64,000 bases of DNA, from positions 434,001 through 498,000 of the forward strand of contig NZ_CP042425.1 in the NCBI RefSeq assembly GCF_008254045.1, given 5' to 3'. A program made the translations under genes and the position numbers. Numbering within the stretch: position 1 is the first letter of the stretch; the number at the start of each line of letters is the position of its first letter. This document shows, piece after piece, positions 1-8,845 of this stretch. This DNA comes from Limnoglobus roseus. GTDB lineage: Bacteria > Planctomycetota > Planctomycetia > Gemmatales > Gemmataceae. The notes beneath the pieces are model-generated. The model did no database searches, was not told the DNA's origin, and saw nothing but the letters and a program-made list of their open reading frames with translations.

Positions 1-247
1 GGTCGAGGCCGGGGCCGGTCAGCGTGTTGCCGCCGAGCGTGATGACGCCCTCGGTCTGCGTGCTCAGCCCGGCGAGGATCATCAGCACCGTGGACTTGCC
101 GCACCCGGAGTGGCCGATGAGGGTGATGAACTCGCCCTCGTCGACGTGCAGGTCGAAACCGTCCACGATCACGAGCCGGTCGCCCTTTCCGGTGGCCGGC
201 GGATACGACTTGATGAGGCCGTTGATGCTCAGGTAATTCGAGGTCAC
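1..247 (-). CDS. Nitrate-type ABC transporter ATP-binding protein, 3' part outside window
   Basis: Only the first 82 codons are present. The reading frame starts at GTG and shows the opening strands of an ABC ATPase followed by a Walker A motif, GHSGCGKST. The start overlaps the stop of the upstream ATPase gene as GTGA, so the two are translationally coupled. With the genes upstream this is the second ATPase of a nitrate/nitrite uptake system (NrtC/NrtD type), energising import through NrtB at the inner membrane. The Q-loop, signature and Walker B motifs lie beyond the window edge. The assignment to NrtD rather than NrtC rests on gene order only. Confidence 0.85.
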   Translation of the reverse strand, partial: MTSNYLSINGLIKSYPPATGKGDRLVIVDGFDLHVDEGEFITLIGHSGCGKSTVLMILAGLSTQTEGVITLGGNTLTGPGLD

Positions 248-1092
248 GCACTCACCCCCACCGGGGTGCCGCCGAACGACGGCACCTTCGCCGGCACTTT
301 GACCGGGTTCCGCTTGTCCGCGGCGCTGCCGAGGAGGAAGTCGTTCACGTCCTTCCGCAGCTTCTTGAACCGCGAGTCGTGGTTGATTTCCTTGCGGTCC
401 CGCGGCCGTTCGATGTCCACAGTAAAGGACGGCCCGAGCGTCGCCCGCGGGCCGGCCGTCAGCGGGATGATGCGGTCAGCCACCAGGATCGCCTCGTCCA
501 CGTCGTTCGTAATCATCAAGATCGTGCGGTCGTCCTGCGATCGAATCTTCATCAGCTCGTCTTGCAGCGTCCCCCGGGTCAGGGCGTCGAGTGCCCCGAA
601 CGGTTCGTCGAGGAGCAGAATCCGCGGCTCGCACGCCAGGGCGCGGGCCACGCACACCCGCTGCCGCATGCCGCCGGACAACTGCGACGGCTTGCGGTCC
701 ATCGCGTGGCCGAGGCTGACCATCTTCAGGTAGTTCTCGGTGTGCTCCCGCCGCCACTTGTTGTCCCACTGCGGGAACACTTGGTCGACAGCCAACTTCA
801 CGTTCTCGAAGGCCGTCATCCACGGCAACAGCGAGTAGTTCTGGAACACGAGCATCCGGTCGGGGCCGGGCCCGGTGATCGTCTCGCCTTCGAGTTGCAC
901 GGTGCCGCTGTCGGGCGTGGCCAGTCCGGCGACCATGTTCATGAGCGTCGTCTTGCCGGCTCCCGAGAAGCCGACGACGGCCACGAACTCGCCGCGTTCC
1001 ATCGACAGCCAGGCGTCGTGCAGGACTTCGGTTCGGCCGCCGCTCGCGGAGCGGAAACCCTTCGACACGCCGTTCAGGTTGAGGTAACTCAT
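244..1092 (-). CDS. Nitrate-type ABC transporter ATP-binding protein (NrtC/NrtD family)
   Basis: This is a complete 282-residue ABC ATPase. Walker A is GFSGAGKTT (residues 41-49), the signature is LSGGMRQR (138-145), and Walker B LLLDEPFGALD begins near 159. A D-loop and an H-loop-like segment follow; the position usually held by the H-loop histidine reads ITNDVDEA, so asparagine replaces histidine, which is unusual and may lower ATP turnover. It lacks the C-terminal NrtA-like regulatory domain of cyanobacterial NrtC, so it is nearer NrtD in length. It lies 25 bases after the permease gene and overlaps the next ATPase by four bases. The likely role is powering nitrate or nitrite uptake as one half of an ATPase heterodimer. 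Confidence 0.9.
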   Translation of the reverse strand: MSYLNLNGVSKGFRSASGGRTEVLHDAWLSMERGEFVAVVGFSGAGKTTLMNMVAGLATPDSGTVQLEGETITGPGPDRMLVFQNYSLLPWMTAFENVKLAVDQVFPQWDNKWRREHTENYLKMVSLGHAMDRKPSQLSGGMRQRVCVARALACEPRILLLDEPFGALDALTRGTLQDELMKIRSQDDRTILMITNDVDEAILVADRIIPLTAGPRATLGPSFTVDIERPRDRKEINHDSRFKKLRKDVNDFLLGSAADKRNPVKVPAKVPSFGGTPVGVSA

Positions 1093-1117
1093 GGGATGAA
1101 TCCGCCGCTAGGGGAGG

Positions 1118-1906
1118 TTAGATCGTCTTGAACCGTCGTTCGACCACGTTCATGATGCGGTCGAGGATGAACCCGACGACGCCGATGATGATGATGCAGA
1201 AGATGATCGGGGCGTAGTGCCCGGCCAGATACTCTTGATTGAGGAACGAGCCGATACCGGGGTTGCCGGTGAGCATTTCGGCAGCCACGATGACCAGCCA
1301 CGCGATTCCGAGGCTGAGGCGGAAGCCGGTGAACATGTACGGCAGCACGGCCGGCAGCATCACCTTCCACAGCGTTTGGAAGGCGGACAGTTTCAGCACC
1401 TTTGCGACGTTCAGGTAGTCCTGCGGGATGGCCCGCACGCCGACGGCCGTGTTCAGCACGGTCGGCCACATCGCACAGACGGTGATCGTGAACAGGGCGG
1501 CGTACTCCAGCGCGTCCTGCTTGAACGTGGTGAACAAGGCCGCGCCGAGCGGGAACCACGCGAGCGGCGACACCGGCCGCAGGATTTGGAAGAGCAGGTC
1601 GAAGCACTTGAAGAACCACGGCGACATGCCGAGGAGGAACCCCGTCGGCACACCGATGAGGACGGCCAGGAAGAAGCCCTTCGCCACGCGGACGAGCGAG
1701 TACCGGGTGAAGTTGAGTACGCCCTGGTCGAGTTCGGAACGCTTGGCGAACGGCTCCAACACGTACACCTTGCACTCTTCCCACGTCGCCAACGGCGTCG
1801 GTACCTTCGGCGTGATGGTCTTGCTGAGGCCGTACCAGACGAGCATGGCGCAGGCGATGCCGACCATCGGCAGAACCAGCCAGTCGAACGGAAAGAGCTT
1901 CTTCAT
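1118..1906 (-). CDS. nrtB: Nitrate-type ABC transporter permease
   Basis: This 262-residue integral membrane protein has a hydrophobic segment near the N-terminus and about five more. The stretch starting VAKVLKLSAFQTLWKV and ending near GIAWLVIV matches the cytoplasmic coupling loop of BPD-type permeases in the NrtB/SsuC/TauC family. It forms the inner-membrane pore that receives substrate from the binding protein. It lies between the substrate-binding gene and the two ATPase genes, so it belongs to the same operon. Nitrate specificity is inferred from the NrtA neighbour and the cobA gene; taurine or sulfonate permeases look alike. Confidence 0.9.
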   Translation of the reverse strand: MKKLFPFDWLVLPMVGIACAMLVWYGLSKTITPKVPTPLATWEECKVYVLEPFAKRSELDQGVLNFTRYSLVRVAKGFFLAVLIGVPTGFLLGMSPWFFKCFDLLFQILRPVSPLAWFPLGAALFTTFKQDALEYAALFTITVCAMWPTVLNTAVGVRAIPQDYLNVAKVLKLSAFQTLWKVMLPAVLPYMFTGFRLSLGIAWLVIVAAEMLTGNPGIGSFLNQEYLAGHYAPIIFCIIIIGVVGFILDRIMNVVERRFKTI

Positions 1907-1952
1907 CGCGGGTCACTCGGGGATGTCGCGGGGATGGTTCCGGTCGGGCTTC

Positions 1953-3236
1953 TCAGCCCTTCATGGCGTGAACGGCGAAGCTCTTGGCGTACTTCTCGCA
2001 GTCGCCCTTCGGGTCGAACGTCGAGCCGTCGAACAGCTTGAACGGCGTTTCGTCGAGTTTGCCGCCGGTCGCGCCGAGTTCCTTCATCGCCGCCTCGTAG
2101 ATGTCCGGCCGCATGACCTCTTTCGCCACGCCCTCATAGTCGGGCGCGCCGTCGGTGAAGCCCCAACGGCGGAGTTGCGTCAGCCACCACTTGCAGTAGG
2201 CCGGCTGCGGGTAGTTGCAGTTGCGGCTGTTGAAGATCATGTAGTTCGGGTCGTTCGCCTTCCGGCCGTCGCCGTAGTCGTACTCGCCCTTCAACCGGCC
2301 GAGGATTTGCTCCGGCTTGCAGTTGATGTACCCGGTCGCCGACACGATCTTCACCAACTCGTCGCGGTTGCCCAGGTCGTCCAGCCAGACGCTCGCCTCG
2401 TGCAGGGCCTTGATGGCGTTCTTCACCGTCGTCGGGTTCTTGTCGGCGAACTCCTTCGTGAAGGCACAGACCTTCTCCGGGTGGTCCTTCCAGATGTCCT
2501 GCGTGGTGATGGCCGTGTACCCGATGCCCTCTTCCACGGCGCGGGCGTTCCACGGCTCGCCGACGCAGAACCCGTCCATCTGGCCGAGCTTCATGTTCTC
2601 GACCATCTGCGGCGGGGGCACCGGGATGAGCGTGATGTCCGACTGCTCGCCCTTCGGGCCGCCGGGGTTGATGCCGCCGGCCGCCAGCCAGTACCGCATC
2701 CACATGGCGTGCGTGCCGGGCGGGAAGGTCATGGCGAACGTCATCGGCTTGCCGCCCGCCTTCGCGGCGTCGGCGATCGGCTTGAGCGCCTTCGGATCGG
2801 CCCCGACCTTGCCCTTGAGGTCCGCCTTCAGCGTGATCGCCTGGCCGTTACGATTGGCCAGCCAAGGAATGATCATCGCCACCTTTTCCGACCCGAGCAG
2901 GCCCATCGTGCTGGCGATCGGCATGCCGATGAGCATGTGCGTCATCTGGATCGACCCGGCCGCGAGGTTGTCCTGCACGGCCTTCCAGTTCGCCTGCTTC
3001 TTGATGACTGACTCGACGTTGTGCTTCTTGAAGAAGCCCTTCTCGTGGGCGATGACGAACGGCGAGCAGTCGGTGAGGGCGATGATGCCGATCTCGAGTT
3101 TGTTCGTCTCCCCGCCAGCCCCTCCGGCCCCGCCACCGCTGTCACCGCCACCACAGCCGACGAGGCCGCCGGCGGCGAGGGACGCGGCCCCCTTGAGGAA
3201 GGTGCGGCGGGTCGGGTTGGAAAAGAGGCCGGCCAT
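1953..3236 (-). CDS. nrtA: Nitrate-binding lipoprotein of ABC transporter (NrtA family), Tat-type signal
   Basis: The protein has 427 residues if it begins at the third of three consecutive ATG codons, chosen because GAGGAG lies 6 bases upstream. The N-terminus has a twin-arginine-like TRRTFLKG (residues 9-16) and a lipobox LVGC ending at Cys28, so it is probably exported folded and lipid-anchored. A Gly/Ser linker follows. The mature part opens like NrtA/SsuA binding proteins (TDCSPFVIAHEKGFF) and its 400-residue length fits NrtA rather than the shorter SsuA. It captures nitrate or nitrite for NrtB. A longer reading frame exists upstream but would overlap the cobA 3' end without a ribosome site. 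Confidence 0.9.
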   Translation of the reverse strand: MAGLFSNPTRRTFLKGAASLAAGGLVGCGGGDSGGGAGGAGGETNKLEIGIIALTDCSPFVIAHEKGFFKKHNVESVIKKQANWKAVQDNLAAGSIQMTHMLIGMPIASTMGLLGSEKVAMIIPWLANRNGQAITLKADLKGKVGADPKALKPIADAAKAGGKPMTFAMTFPPGTHAMWMRYWLAAGGINPGGPKGEQSDITLIPVPPPQMVENMKLGQMDGFCVGEPWNARAVEEGIGYTAITTQDIWKDHPEKVCAFTKEFADKNPTTVKNAIKALHEASVWLDDLGNRDELVKIVSATGYINCKPEQILGRLKGEYDYGDGRKANDPNYMIFNSRNCNYPQPAYCKWWLTQLRRWGFTDGAPDYEGVAKEVMRPDIYEAAMKELGATGGKLDETPFKLFDGSTFDPKGDCEKYAKSFAVHAMKG

Positions 3237-3276
3237 CATCATCTCCTCGGGCGCGTCGGATGAAGGATGCGGAGCG

Positions 3277-4068
3277 TTAGTTCGACGTGTGAGCCAGTTC
3301 GGCCAGTTGCAACAGTCGGTCGCGGAAGCGGACGGCGGGGCCGATGACAATGATCGCAGGGGCTTGCACGCCGGCCGCGCGGGCGAGGCCGGCGATCGTG
3401 GCGAGTTCGCCGTCGATGGTCCGCATGCCCGGCAGGGTCGCGTTCTCGATGACGGCCGCCGGCGTGTCGCCCGGCATCCCGGCCGCGGCGAGCTTCGCGG
3501 TGATCCGCTCGACGTGCCGCAGGCCCATGTAAATCACGAGGTTGCTCAGGCCGGCGAGGGCGGCCCAGTCGAGCTTGCACTCGGCCGAATCCGGGTCGAA
3601 GTGGCCGGTCACGAAGGCGACGACCTGGCCCGCCTCGCGGTGCGTCAGCGGGATGTTAGCGGCCGCACACGCGCCCAGGGCGGTGGTCACCCCGGGGACG
3701 ATTTCGAAGGGGATGCCCTGCTCAGCGAGGTACTCCGCTTCCTCGCCGCCGCGGCCGAAGACGCACGGATCGCCGCACTTCAAGCGGACGACGCTACGGC
3801 CCTCACGGGCGTGGCGGGCGAGCAGTTCGTGGATCGTTTCTTGTCGCGTGGAGCCGACGCAGTACCCACGCTTGCCGACGAAGACGCGCTCGGCGGCGGG
3901 CGAAATTTCCGCCAGAAGTTCAGCGTGAATGAGGGCGTCGTGGGCAACGACGTCGGCGGATTGAAGGAGCTTGAGGCCGCGGACGGTAATCAGGTCGGCT
4001 GATCCGGGGCCGGCCCCGACGAGGTAAACAGTTCCGGGTCGGGCGGATGGTTCCAATCGGGAAAGCAT
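3277..4068 (-). CDS. cobA: Uroporphyrinogen-III C-methyltransferase (SUMT)
   Basis: The 263-residue protein carries the SUMT hallmarks: VYLVGAGPGSADLITVRG at the N-terminus (SAM-binding loop), VVRLKCGDPCVFGRGGEE, VPGVTTALGACAAANIPLTHR in two parts, and a final TPAAVIENATLPGMRT. It methylates uroporphyrinogen III at C2 and C7 to give precorrin-2, the precursor of siroheme and cobalamin. Its position just upstream of nrtA fits siroheme supply for assimilatory nitrite reductase. The start was placed at ATG 4068, directly before the conserved domain; in-frame ATGs at 4095 and 4104 would add residues with no family similarity. It has no CysG-type dehydrogenase/chelatase domain. Confidence 0.93.
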   Translation of the reverse strand: MLSRLEPSARPGTVYLVGAGPGSADLITVRGLKLLQSADVVAHDALIHAELLAEISPAAERVFVGKRGYCVGSTRQETIHELLARHAREGRSVVRLKCGDPCVFGRGGEEAEYLAEQGIPFEIVPGVTTALGACAAANIPLTHREAGQVVAFVTGHFDPDSAECKLDWAALAGLSNLVIYMGLRHVERITAKLAAAGMPGDTPAAVIENATLPGMRTIDGELATIAGLARAAGVQAPAIIVIGPAVRFRDRLLQLAELAHTSN

Positions 4069-4331
4069 TGTCAAGGAATCCTGCCTGAGCGACATCGCGG
4101 CCATCAGGGAGTTGATGGAGCGTCGTGCTGGCAGCCCAAAATGCACACAGCAAGCCAAACTTTCGGACGCGAAGGTCGGCTTTCGCAAAGTGCCTGGATT
4201 TTCAGCAGATTATTGCGATATTCGTCCGAGAAAATTGTGAGCCGAGGGGGGCCTGGCCTCATGACCGCGATGCAATTGCGAGCGAAGTAGGCTGGGACTG
4301 CAAGAAAGGAGGGCAGGCGGTCCGTGAGAGG

Positions 4332-4392
4332 GTGAAGGCGTGAAGAGATGAAGGAGTGAGAAGAGAGGTCTTCCGCCTTTTCACCCCTTCAC
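4332..4392 (-). terminator. Imperfect inverted repeat after lnt; rest of 4069-4396 gap empty
   Basis: GTGAAGGCGTGAAGAG and a nearly complementary segment about 30 bases away form a 16-base stem with two mismatches. It begins five bases beyond the lnt stop codon in the direction of transcription, so it could end the lnt transcript, although no T-run follows. The remaining 4069-4331 gap shows no coding potential and probably carries the promoter of the cobA-nrt operon; no clear promoter boxes were recognised. Confidence 0.35.
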
Positions 4393-4396
4393 AATG

Positions 4397-6067
4397 TTAC
4401 CGCCGCACCCGACACCGCCATGCCACCAACAGCCCCACCGCGATCAGCCCCCAGCACACGGCCGGCGGCCAATCACCGATCTGGGCGTAGTAACTCGGCC
4501 GCGGGTCGAGGAGAATGCGATCTGTCGCCGGGCCGACATAGTGCAGGCTCTGCTTCACACTGTCGTGCGGGAGGTGCTGGATAATACCGTCCGAGTTGAT
4601 GAACCCCGAGATACCCATGTTCACGGCCCGCACCACGGTGCGGCGGGCTTCCACCGCCCGGAACTTGCACACCGCGAGGTGCTGTTCGTGTTCCTCCGAG
4701 CCGCGGAACCAGCCGTCGTTGGAGATGTTCACAAGGAAGTCCACCGGCCGGTCGTCGCCGTCCGGGAGGTTGAACTGCCGGGCGAGGTCGGGTTCGCTGT
4801 CCTCGTAGCAGATGAGGACGCCGAAGGTGTACTGCACGTCGCCGACCATGAACGCGAACCGTGTCTGCTTCTCGCCGGGCTTACAGGAATAGTCGCCCTT
4901 GTACGGCGTAAAGTTTTGCAGCCACGGGAAGGTGCCCTTCAGCGGCACGTACTCGCCGAACGGCACGAGGTGCATCTTGTCGTACCGGCCGTTGAACGTG
5001 CCGTCCGGGCCGAGCAAGATCGCGGAGTTGTACCGCCACGCCGTGGTGCCGTCCCACTCGTCGAGGCCGGTGCCGACGAGGACGTTCGTCTTCCAGCGGT
5101 CGAAGGCGTGCTTCTCCAGCACGGCGTTGTCCTTCAATCCTTCCCGAATTCCCTCCGGCAGCGGCCCGGCGAGCGGCTGTTTGACGGCGGTGTAGTCGTA
5201 GGGGTAGCACGTCTCCGGCCACACCACGAGGTCGGCCCGCTTGCTGGCGTTGATGCACAGGCGGTCGTATTCCGCGAACAGCTTGGCCTGTTCGCCCATC
5301 TTCACGTCCTGGGCGAAGTCGGCCTGAATCGCCGAGACGATCGGCCCCTTCTGGAACTCCCCGTGCGTGAGGCGGAACATGCCGTAGCCGTACACCACCA
5401 CGAAGGCGAGCACCGCCAGCGCCGCCGCCCACATCTCGCGGAAGAAGCCGATCGCGTGTTCGGGTTGCCACTTCAAGAGTTGGCGGGTCGCAGGGAAGCG
5501 GATCAGCCACTCGGCGACGGTACCGTTGGCGACGGCCAGCATGAACGTGATGAGCCAGACGCCACCGAGGTCCGCGACCTGAATCATCGCCGGGTAGTCG
5601 TGCTGCGTGTGGCCGAGGTAGTACCACGCGAAGCCGATCAATTGGTGCAGGCCGAGCGGTTTGAGGAACGTGAAGCCGACGGGGAAGTGCGCCCGCACGT
5701 ACTCGAGCGCGACCCACACGACGGCCGCCGTCAGGCCGAGCGGCGGCTTGCCGAGGCGATCCAACCGGCGGATGAGGAGGAGGCCTATCGGGAAGTAGGC
5801 CGCGGACGTGAGGGCGAGGCCGATCCACGCCGCGTACATCGCCGGGTGGGCCACGCGAATCCACTGGAGGGCCGGCAGGAAGAACGCGAGTCCGCCGGCG
5901 TAGGCGGCCAGATATCGGCGGCGGGCGCTGACGCCCTCGGCCCGCACGAGTGTGAGGAACGGGCCGAGGGCAACGTAGCCGAGGAAGCCGAAGTTGCACG
6001 GGTAGAACGCGAGCCAGAGCAGGAGGCCGGAGAGGATCGCGGGGGCGAAGACACGGGGCTGAGTCAC
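4397..6067 (-). CDS. lnt: Apolipoprotein N-acyltransferase
   Basis: The 556-residue protein has an N-terminal half of about six to eight hydrophobic segments, a periplasmic nitrilase-type domain (about residues 240-510) and a final membrane helix. The catalytic triad is visible: Glu285 in VVWPETCYPYD, Lys364 in GRYDKMHLVPFGEYVP and Cys420 in FGVLICYEDSEPDL. It adds the third acyl chain to the N-terminal cysteine of lipoproteins in the inner membrane. Several lipoproteins are encoded in this window. It is slightly longer than the E. coli enzyme (512 residues). An inverted repeat follows the stop codon. No partner gene for this pathway is adjacent. Confidence 0.95.
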   Translation of the reverse strand: MTQPRVFAPAILSGLLLWLAFYPCNFGFLGYVALGPFLTLVRAEGVSARRRYLAAYAGGLAFFLPALQWIRVAHPAMYAAWIGLALTSAAYFPIGLLLIRRLDRLGKPPLGLTAAVVWVALEYVRAHFPVGFTFLKPLGLHQLIGFAWYYLGHTQHDYPAMIQVADLGGVWLITFMLAVANGTVAEWLIRFPATRQLLKWQPEHAIGFFREMWAAALAVLAFVVVYGYGMFRLTHGEFQKGPIVSAIQADFAQDVKMGEQAKLFAEYDRLCINASKRADLVVWPETCYPYDYTAVKQPLAGPLPEGIREGLKDNAVLEKHAFDRWKTNVLVGTGLDEWDGTTAWRYNSAILLGPDGTFNGRYDKMHLVPFGEYVPLKGTFPWLQNFTPYKGDYSCKPGEKQTRFAFMVGDVQYTFGVLICYEDSEPDLARQFNLPDGDDRPVDFLVNISNDGWFRGSEEHEQHLAVCKFRAVEARRTVVRAVNMGISGFINSDGIIQHLPHDSVKQSLHYVGPATDRILLDPRPSYYAQIGDWPPAVCWGLIAVGLLVAWRCRVRR

Positions 6068-6217
6068 GGGGCGTCCTTCGAGGTCGGCCGGCCCGCGTGC
6101 GGCGAGCGCCTTCCCGATGTTATAGGACCCACCCCGGCCTTCCCCGCGGCTGATCGTCGAACGACCCCGCTCACCGGCCCGGCCCGCATCCGCGACCTAC
6201 ACACTTGCAGAACCAAT

Positions 6218-6595
6218 CTACGCGGCCGGGTCCGGTGCAGCGACTGGTACGGCGTCTAGGTCGGGGACCGGGAGCAGCCTACCGCACTGGTGCTTGCACG
6301 CCCGACACAGCCATACCGGGTCGTCGCCACTGACATCGCACCCGCCGAGGACCACCCGGCCAGCATCGAGGTCGGCGGTCAACTCCGGAGTGAACCGGGG
6401 AAGCCCGTACCCGATCCGCGCGACCTCCGCGGACCCACAGGATGGGCACCGCTGGGCGGCGACCAGGGCCAGGAACGCTGCCCGACGCTCGGCTTCGCGA
6501 GTGGCGACGGCCTCGCGCCGCTCGGCGTGGCGTTGCTCGCTTCGCCCGCTTACCCACTCGCAAGCCCTCTTCCGCCGAACTTGTAATTCTCTCAC
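6218..6595 (-). CDS. Small protein with two CxxC-type metal-binding pairs, function unknown
   Basis: This 125-residue protein, starting at GTG, has an Arg/Glu-rich helical N-terminus (residues 1-48) and a Cys-rich C-terminal domain. Cys50-x2-Cys53 (CPSCGS) is followed by IGYGLP, then an isolated LGGCD (Cys86) and Cys97-x2-Cys100-x3-Cys104 (CRACKHQCG). The spacing suggests a zinc ribbon. I recall the CPxCGS...YG.P...LGGC...W.C..C pattern from uncharacterised short bacterial proteins, but no function is known to me. The GTG start is the weak point because a charged N-terminus could begin downstream. The 150 bases between it and lnt hold nothing recognisable. Confidence 0.65.
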   Translation of the reverse strand: MRELQVRRKRACEWVSGRSEQRHAERREAVATREAERRAAFLALVAAQRCPSCGSAEVARIGYGLPRFTPELTADLDAGRVVLGGCDVSGDDPVWLCRACKHQCGRLLPVPDLDAVPVAAPDPAA

Positions 6596-6700
6596 ACGTT
6601 GTTGGAGTATACTTACGCTCGAAACGGCCTGTCCAACATTTTCGCCCCCGCATTCGGGGCCGTTCTTGCCATCGCCCGGCCGTACTTACATGCCGATGGA

Positions 6701-6749
6701 CGCGCCGTGCGACATAACGCGATTACGCCCGCGCCGCGCGACATAACAC
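6701..6749. repeat. Two 20-base direct repeats upstream of the cytochrome gene; possible operator
   Basis: CGCGCCGTGCGACATAACGC at 6701-6720 recurs at 6730-6749 with 18 of 20 bases identical, 29 bases start to start. The pair lies in the 320-base gap between the divergent small Cys-rich gene and the cytochrome gene. Tandem sites in a divergent region suggest binding of a transcription factor. Nothing else was recognised in the gap. Confidence 0.4.
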
Positions 6750-6915
6750 GTCCCTCGCTCGTAGGTAGTTGCAGTGCGGATCGTGAAATTCCAGAACCCG
6801 CCGACGGCACGAGATGGCGAGAAACCCACCGCGCCTTTAACCCTGCCGAGTAAGATGGTATCTTCCCCGTGTGTATCCCACGAACACCCGCCGCGGCCCT
6901 TCCCTCGAGCGTGCC

Positions 6916-8799
6916 ATGCGACTGATTGCAATCCTCCTTTTCGCCACCGCGTCGCCCGCCGTGTGGGCCGGGTCGTCCAACTCGCTGCTCGACGTGTCCG
7001 CCGACGGCAAGCGGTTGCTCGTCGCCAACACCGACAGCGGCACCGTGACCGTCGTGAACCTGACCGACCGCAGCGTGCAGTGCGAACTGCCGGCCGGCGA
7101 CCACCCCGAAGGCACCGCGTGGGCCGGCACCGTCGGCCTCATCACCGTCTACGGCGACGACCGCGTGCTTTTCCTCGACGCCGACGCGAAGGCGATCACG
7201 CACATCCTTCCCGTGGACGACGAGCCTTACGGCATCGTGACCACCAAGGACGGCAAGACGGCGTTCGTCTCGCACGACTACCCCGGCAGCATCAGCGTCA
7301 TCGACGTGTCCGCCCGGAAGGTAGCCCGCACGTTCAAGGTGGGCGAGGGCTGCCGCGGGTTGGCCCTGTCGAACGACGAGAAGACGCTCTACGTCAGCGA
7401 GTTCTTCACCGCGAAACTGCTGGCCGTGGACGTGGCGACCGGCAAAGTCACCGACCGCTGGGCCGGGTACGAGTCCGACAACCTCGCCCGGCACGTGGTC
7501 CTGCACCCGACGCGGCCGAAGGCGTACCTGTCGCACCTCCGCAGCAACGTGACGTTCTTCAGCGCCCGCAGTTCGATCTTCCCCGAAATGTCGATTTGCG
7601 ACCTGTGGGAGAAGCCCGCCGCCGAGAAACGCCGCCGGACGATCGCCCTCGACACCTTCAACGGCGTTCGGGTGATGGCCAACCCGTGGGAGTCGGCCTT
7701 CTCGCTCGACGGCAAGAAGTTCTACACGATCTACGCCGGGACCAACGACGCGAACGTCTGCGGCGTGATCGACGACGACTACCACGAGATCAAGCCGCTG
7801 TCGATCGTGCCCCTCGGCAAGAACCCGCGGGCCATCCGCGTGAACCCGACCAACGGCGAGGTGTACGTGTACAACGCGCTCGACTACGAGGTGACGGTCC
7901 ACGACGGCAACCTCCGCAAACAGGCCGGCGTGAAGGTGTGCACGCCGGCACACACGGCCGAATGGCGCCGCGGCAAGGAACTGTTCGTGACGGCGAAGCC
8001 GCCGATGGGGCGAACGGGGTGGGTGTCGTGTTCGTCGTGCCACCCGGACGGCCTGACCGACGCCCGCGTGTGGCAGAACCCGGAGGGCCACCGCCGCACG
8101 CCGCACCTGTTCGGCCTGGCCCACACGCACCCGCTGCACTGGTCGGCCGACCGCGACGAGGTGCAGGACTTCGAGTACACCGTCCGCGGCAAACTGATGC
8201 AGGGCCGCGGCCTGACGAACTTAAAGATGAAGCCGCGCGAGTCGTTCACGGAGTTCGCGGAACTGGACCAGCACACGGCGGACGCGACGCCGGACCTGGA
8301 CGCGCTGGCCCTGTACACGAACGCCTTCCCGTTCCGCCTCTCGCCGCACGCCGCCGGCCCCGGCAAGCTGACCCCGGAGGCCGAGCGCGGCAAGGCCCTC
8401 TTCTTCAGCAAAGAGACGAACTGTGCGAGTTGCCACACCGGCCCGTACCTGACGGACAGTTCGCTGAAGAAGCCGTTCATCCGACACGACGTGGGGACGG
8501 GCGACCACGCGGCCGAGAAGATCGGCCCGATGTACGACACGCCGACGCTGCTAGGGGTCTACCGGCAAGGTCCTTACCTGCACGACGGCCGGGCCGTGAC
8601 GTTGAAGGACGTGCTAACAACGTGCAACCCGTCGGACAAGCACGGCCGAACGAGCCAATTGAAGCCGACGGAGGTGGACGACGTGGTGTCGTTCTTGAAA
8701 TCGCTGCCGTATGAACTGCCGCCGGACGAAACACCGAACAGCGTGAAACACCGGTATACGCCGATGTTCCCCCGGCCGACGGTATCCGATCGCCGGTGA
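6916..8799 (+). CDS. Secreted YVTN beta-propeller protein with diheme cytochrome c domain
   Basis: The protein has 627 residues from the ATG that begins a signal peptide (MRLIAILLFATASPAVWAG). Residues 20-360 hold repeated propeller blades of the YVTN type, such as LLVANTDSGTVTVVNL. The C-terminal third carries two haem c sites, Cys372-x2-Cys375-His376 (CSSCH) and Cys503-x2-Cys506-His507 (CASCH). It ends with a MauG/cytochrome-peroxidase-like signature, TPTLLGVYRQGPYLHDGRA. It probably acts as a periplasmic redox protein that binds its partner through the propeller. Such fusions are common in planctomycetes; their substrates are mostly unknown. It stands alone, followed by a tRNA gene. Confidence 0.85.
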   Translation: MRLIAILLFATASPAVWAGSSNSLLDVSADGKRLLVANTDSGTVTVVNLTDRSVQCELPAGDHPEGTAWAGTVGLITVYGDDRVLFLDADAKAITHILPVDDEPYGIVTTKDGKTAFVSHDYPGSISVIDVSARKVARTFKVGEGCRGLALSNDEKTLYVSEFFTAKLLAVDVATGKVTDRWAGYESDNLARHVVLHPTRPKAYLSHLRSNVTFFSARSSIFPEMSICDLWEKPAAEKRRRTIALDTFNGVRVMANPWESAFSLDGKKFYTIYAGTNDANVCGVIDDDYHEIKPLSIVPLGKNPRAIRVNPTNGEVYVYNALDYEVTVHDGNLRKQAGVKVCTPAHTAEWRRGKELFVTAKPPMGRTGWVSCSSCHPDGLTDARVWQNPEGHRRTPHLFGLAHTHPLHWSADRDEVQDFEYTVRGKLMQGRGLTNLKMKPRESFTEFAELDQHTADATPDLDALALYTNAFPFRLSPHAAGPGKLTPEAERGKALFFSKETNCASCHTGPYLTDSSLKKPFIRHDVGTGDHAAEKIGPMYDTPTLLGVYRQGPYLHDGRAVTLKDVLTTCNPSDKHGRTSQLKPTEVDDVVSFLKSLPYELPPDETPNSVKHRYTPMFPRPTVSDRR

Positions 8800-8825
8800 A
8801 CCTGTCCGTCGGGGGGGGCGGGAGC

Positions 8826-8831
8826 TATACT
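8826..8831 (+). promoter_or_regulatory. Probable -10 box (TATACT) of the tRNA-Ser gene
   Basis: TATACT lies 20 bases before the mature 5' end of the tRNA, as expected for a sigma-70-type promoter. The corresponding -35 region is GC-rich and only weakly like TTGACA. Confidence 0.5.
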
Positions 8832-8845
8832 GTAGAAACGCCCGT

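Noticed and set aside
4394..6259. 621-codon plus-strand open frame opposite lnt
   Set aside because: It is a third-position GC shadow of lnt, whose catalytic triad is intact.
6613..8139. 508-codon minus-strand open frame opposite the cytochrome gene
   Set aside because: It has no domain, starts inside another coding region and mirrors the codon pattern of the real gene.
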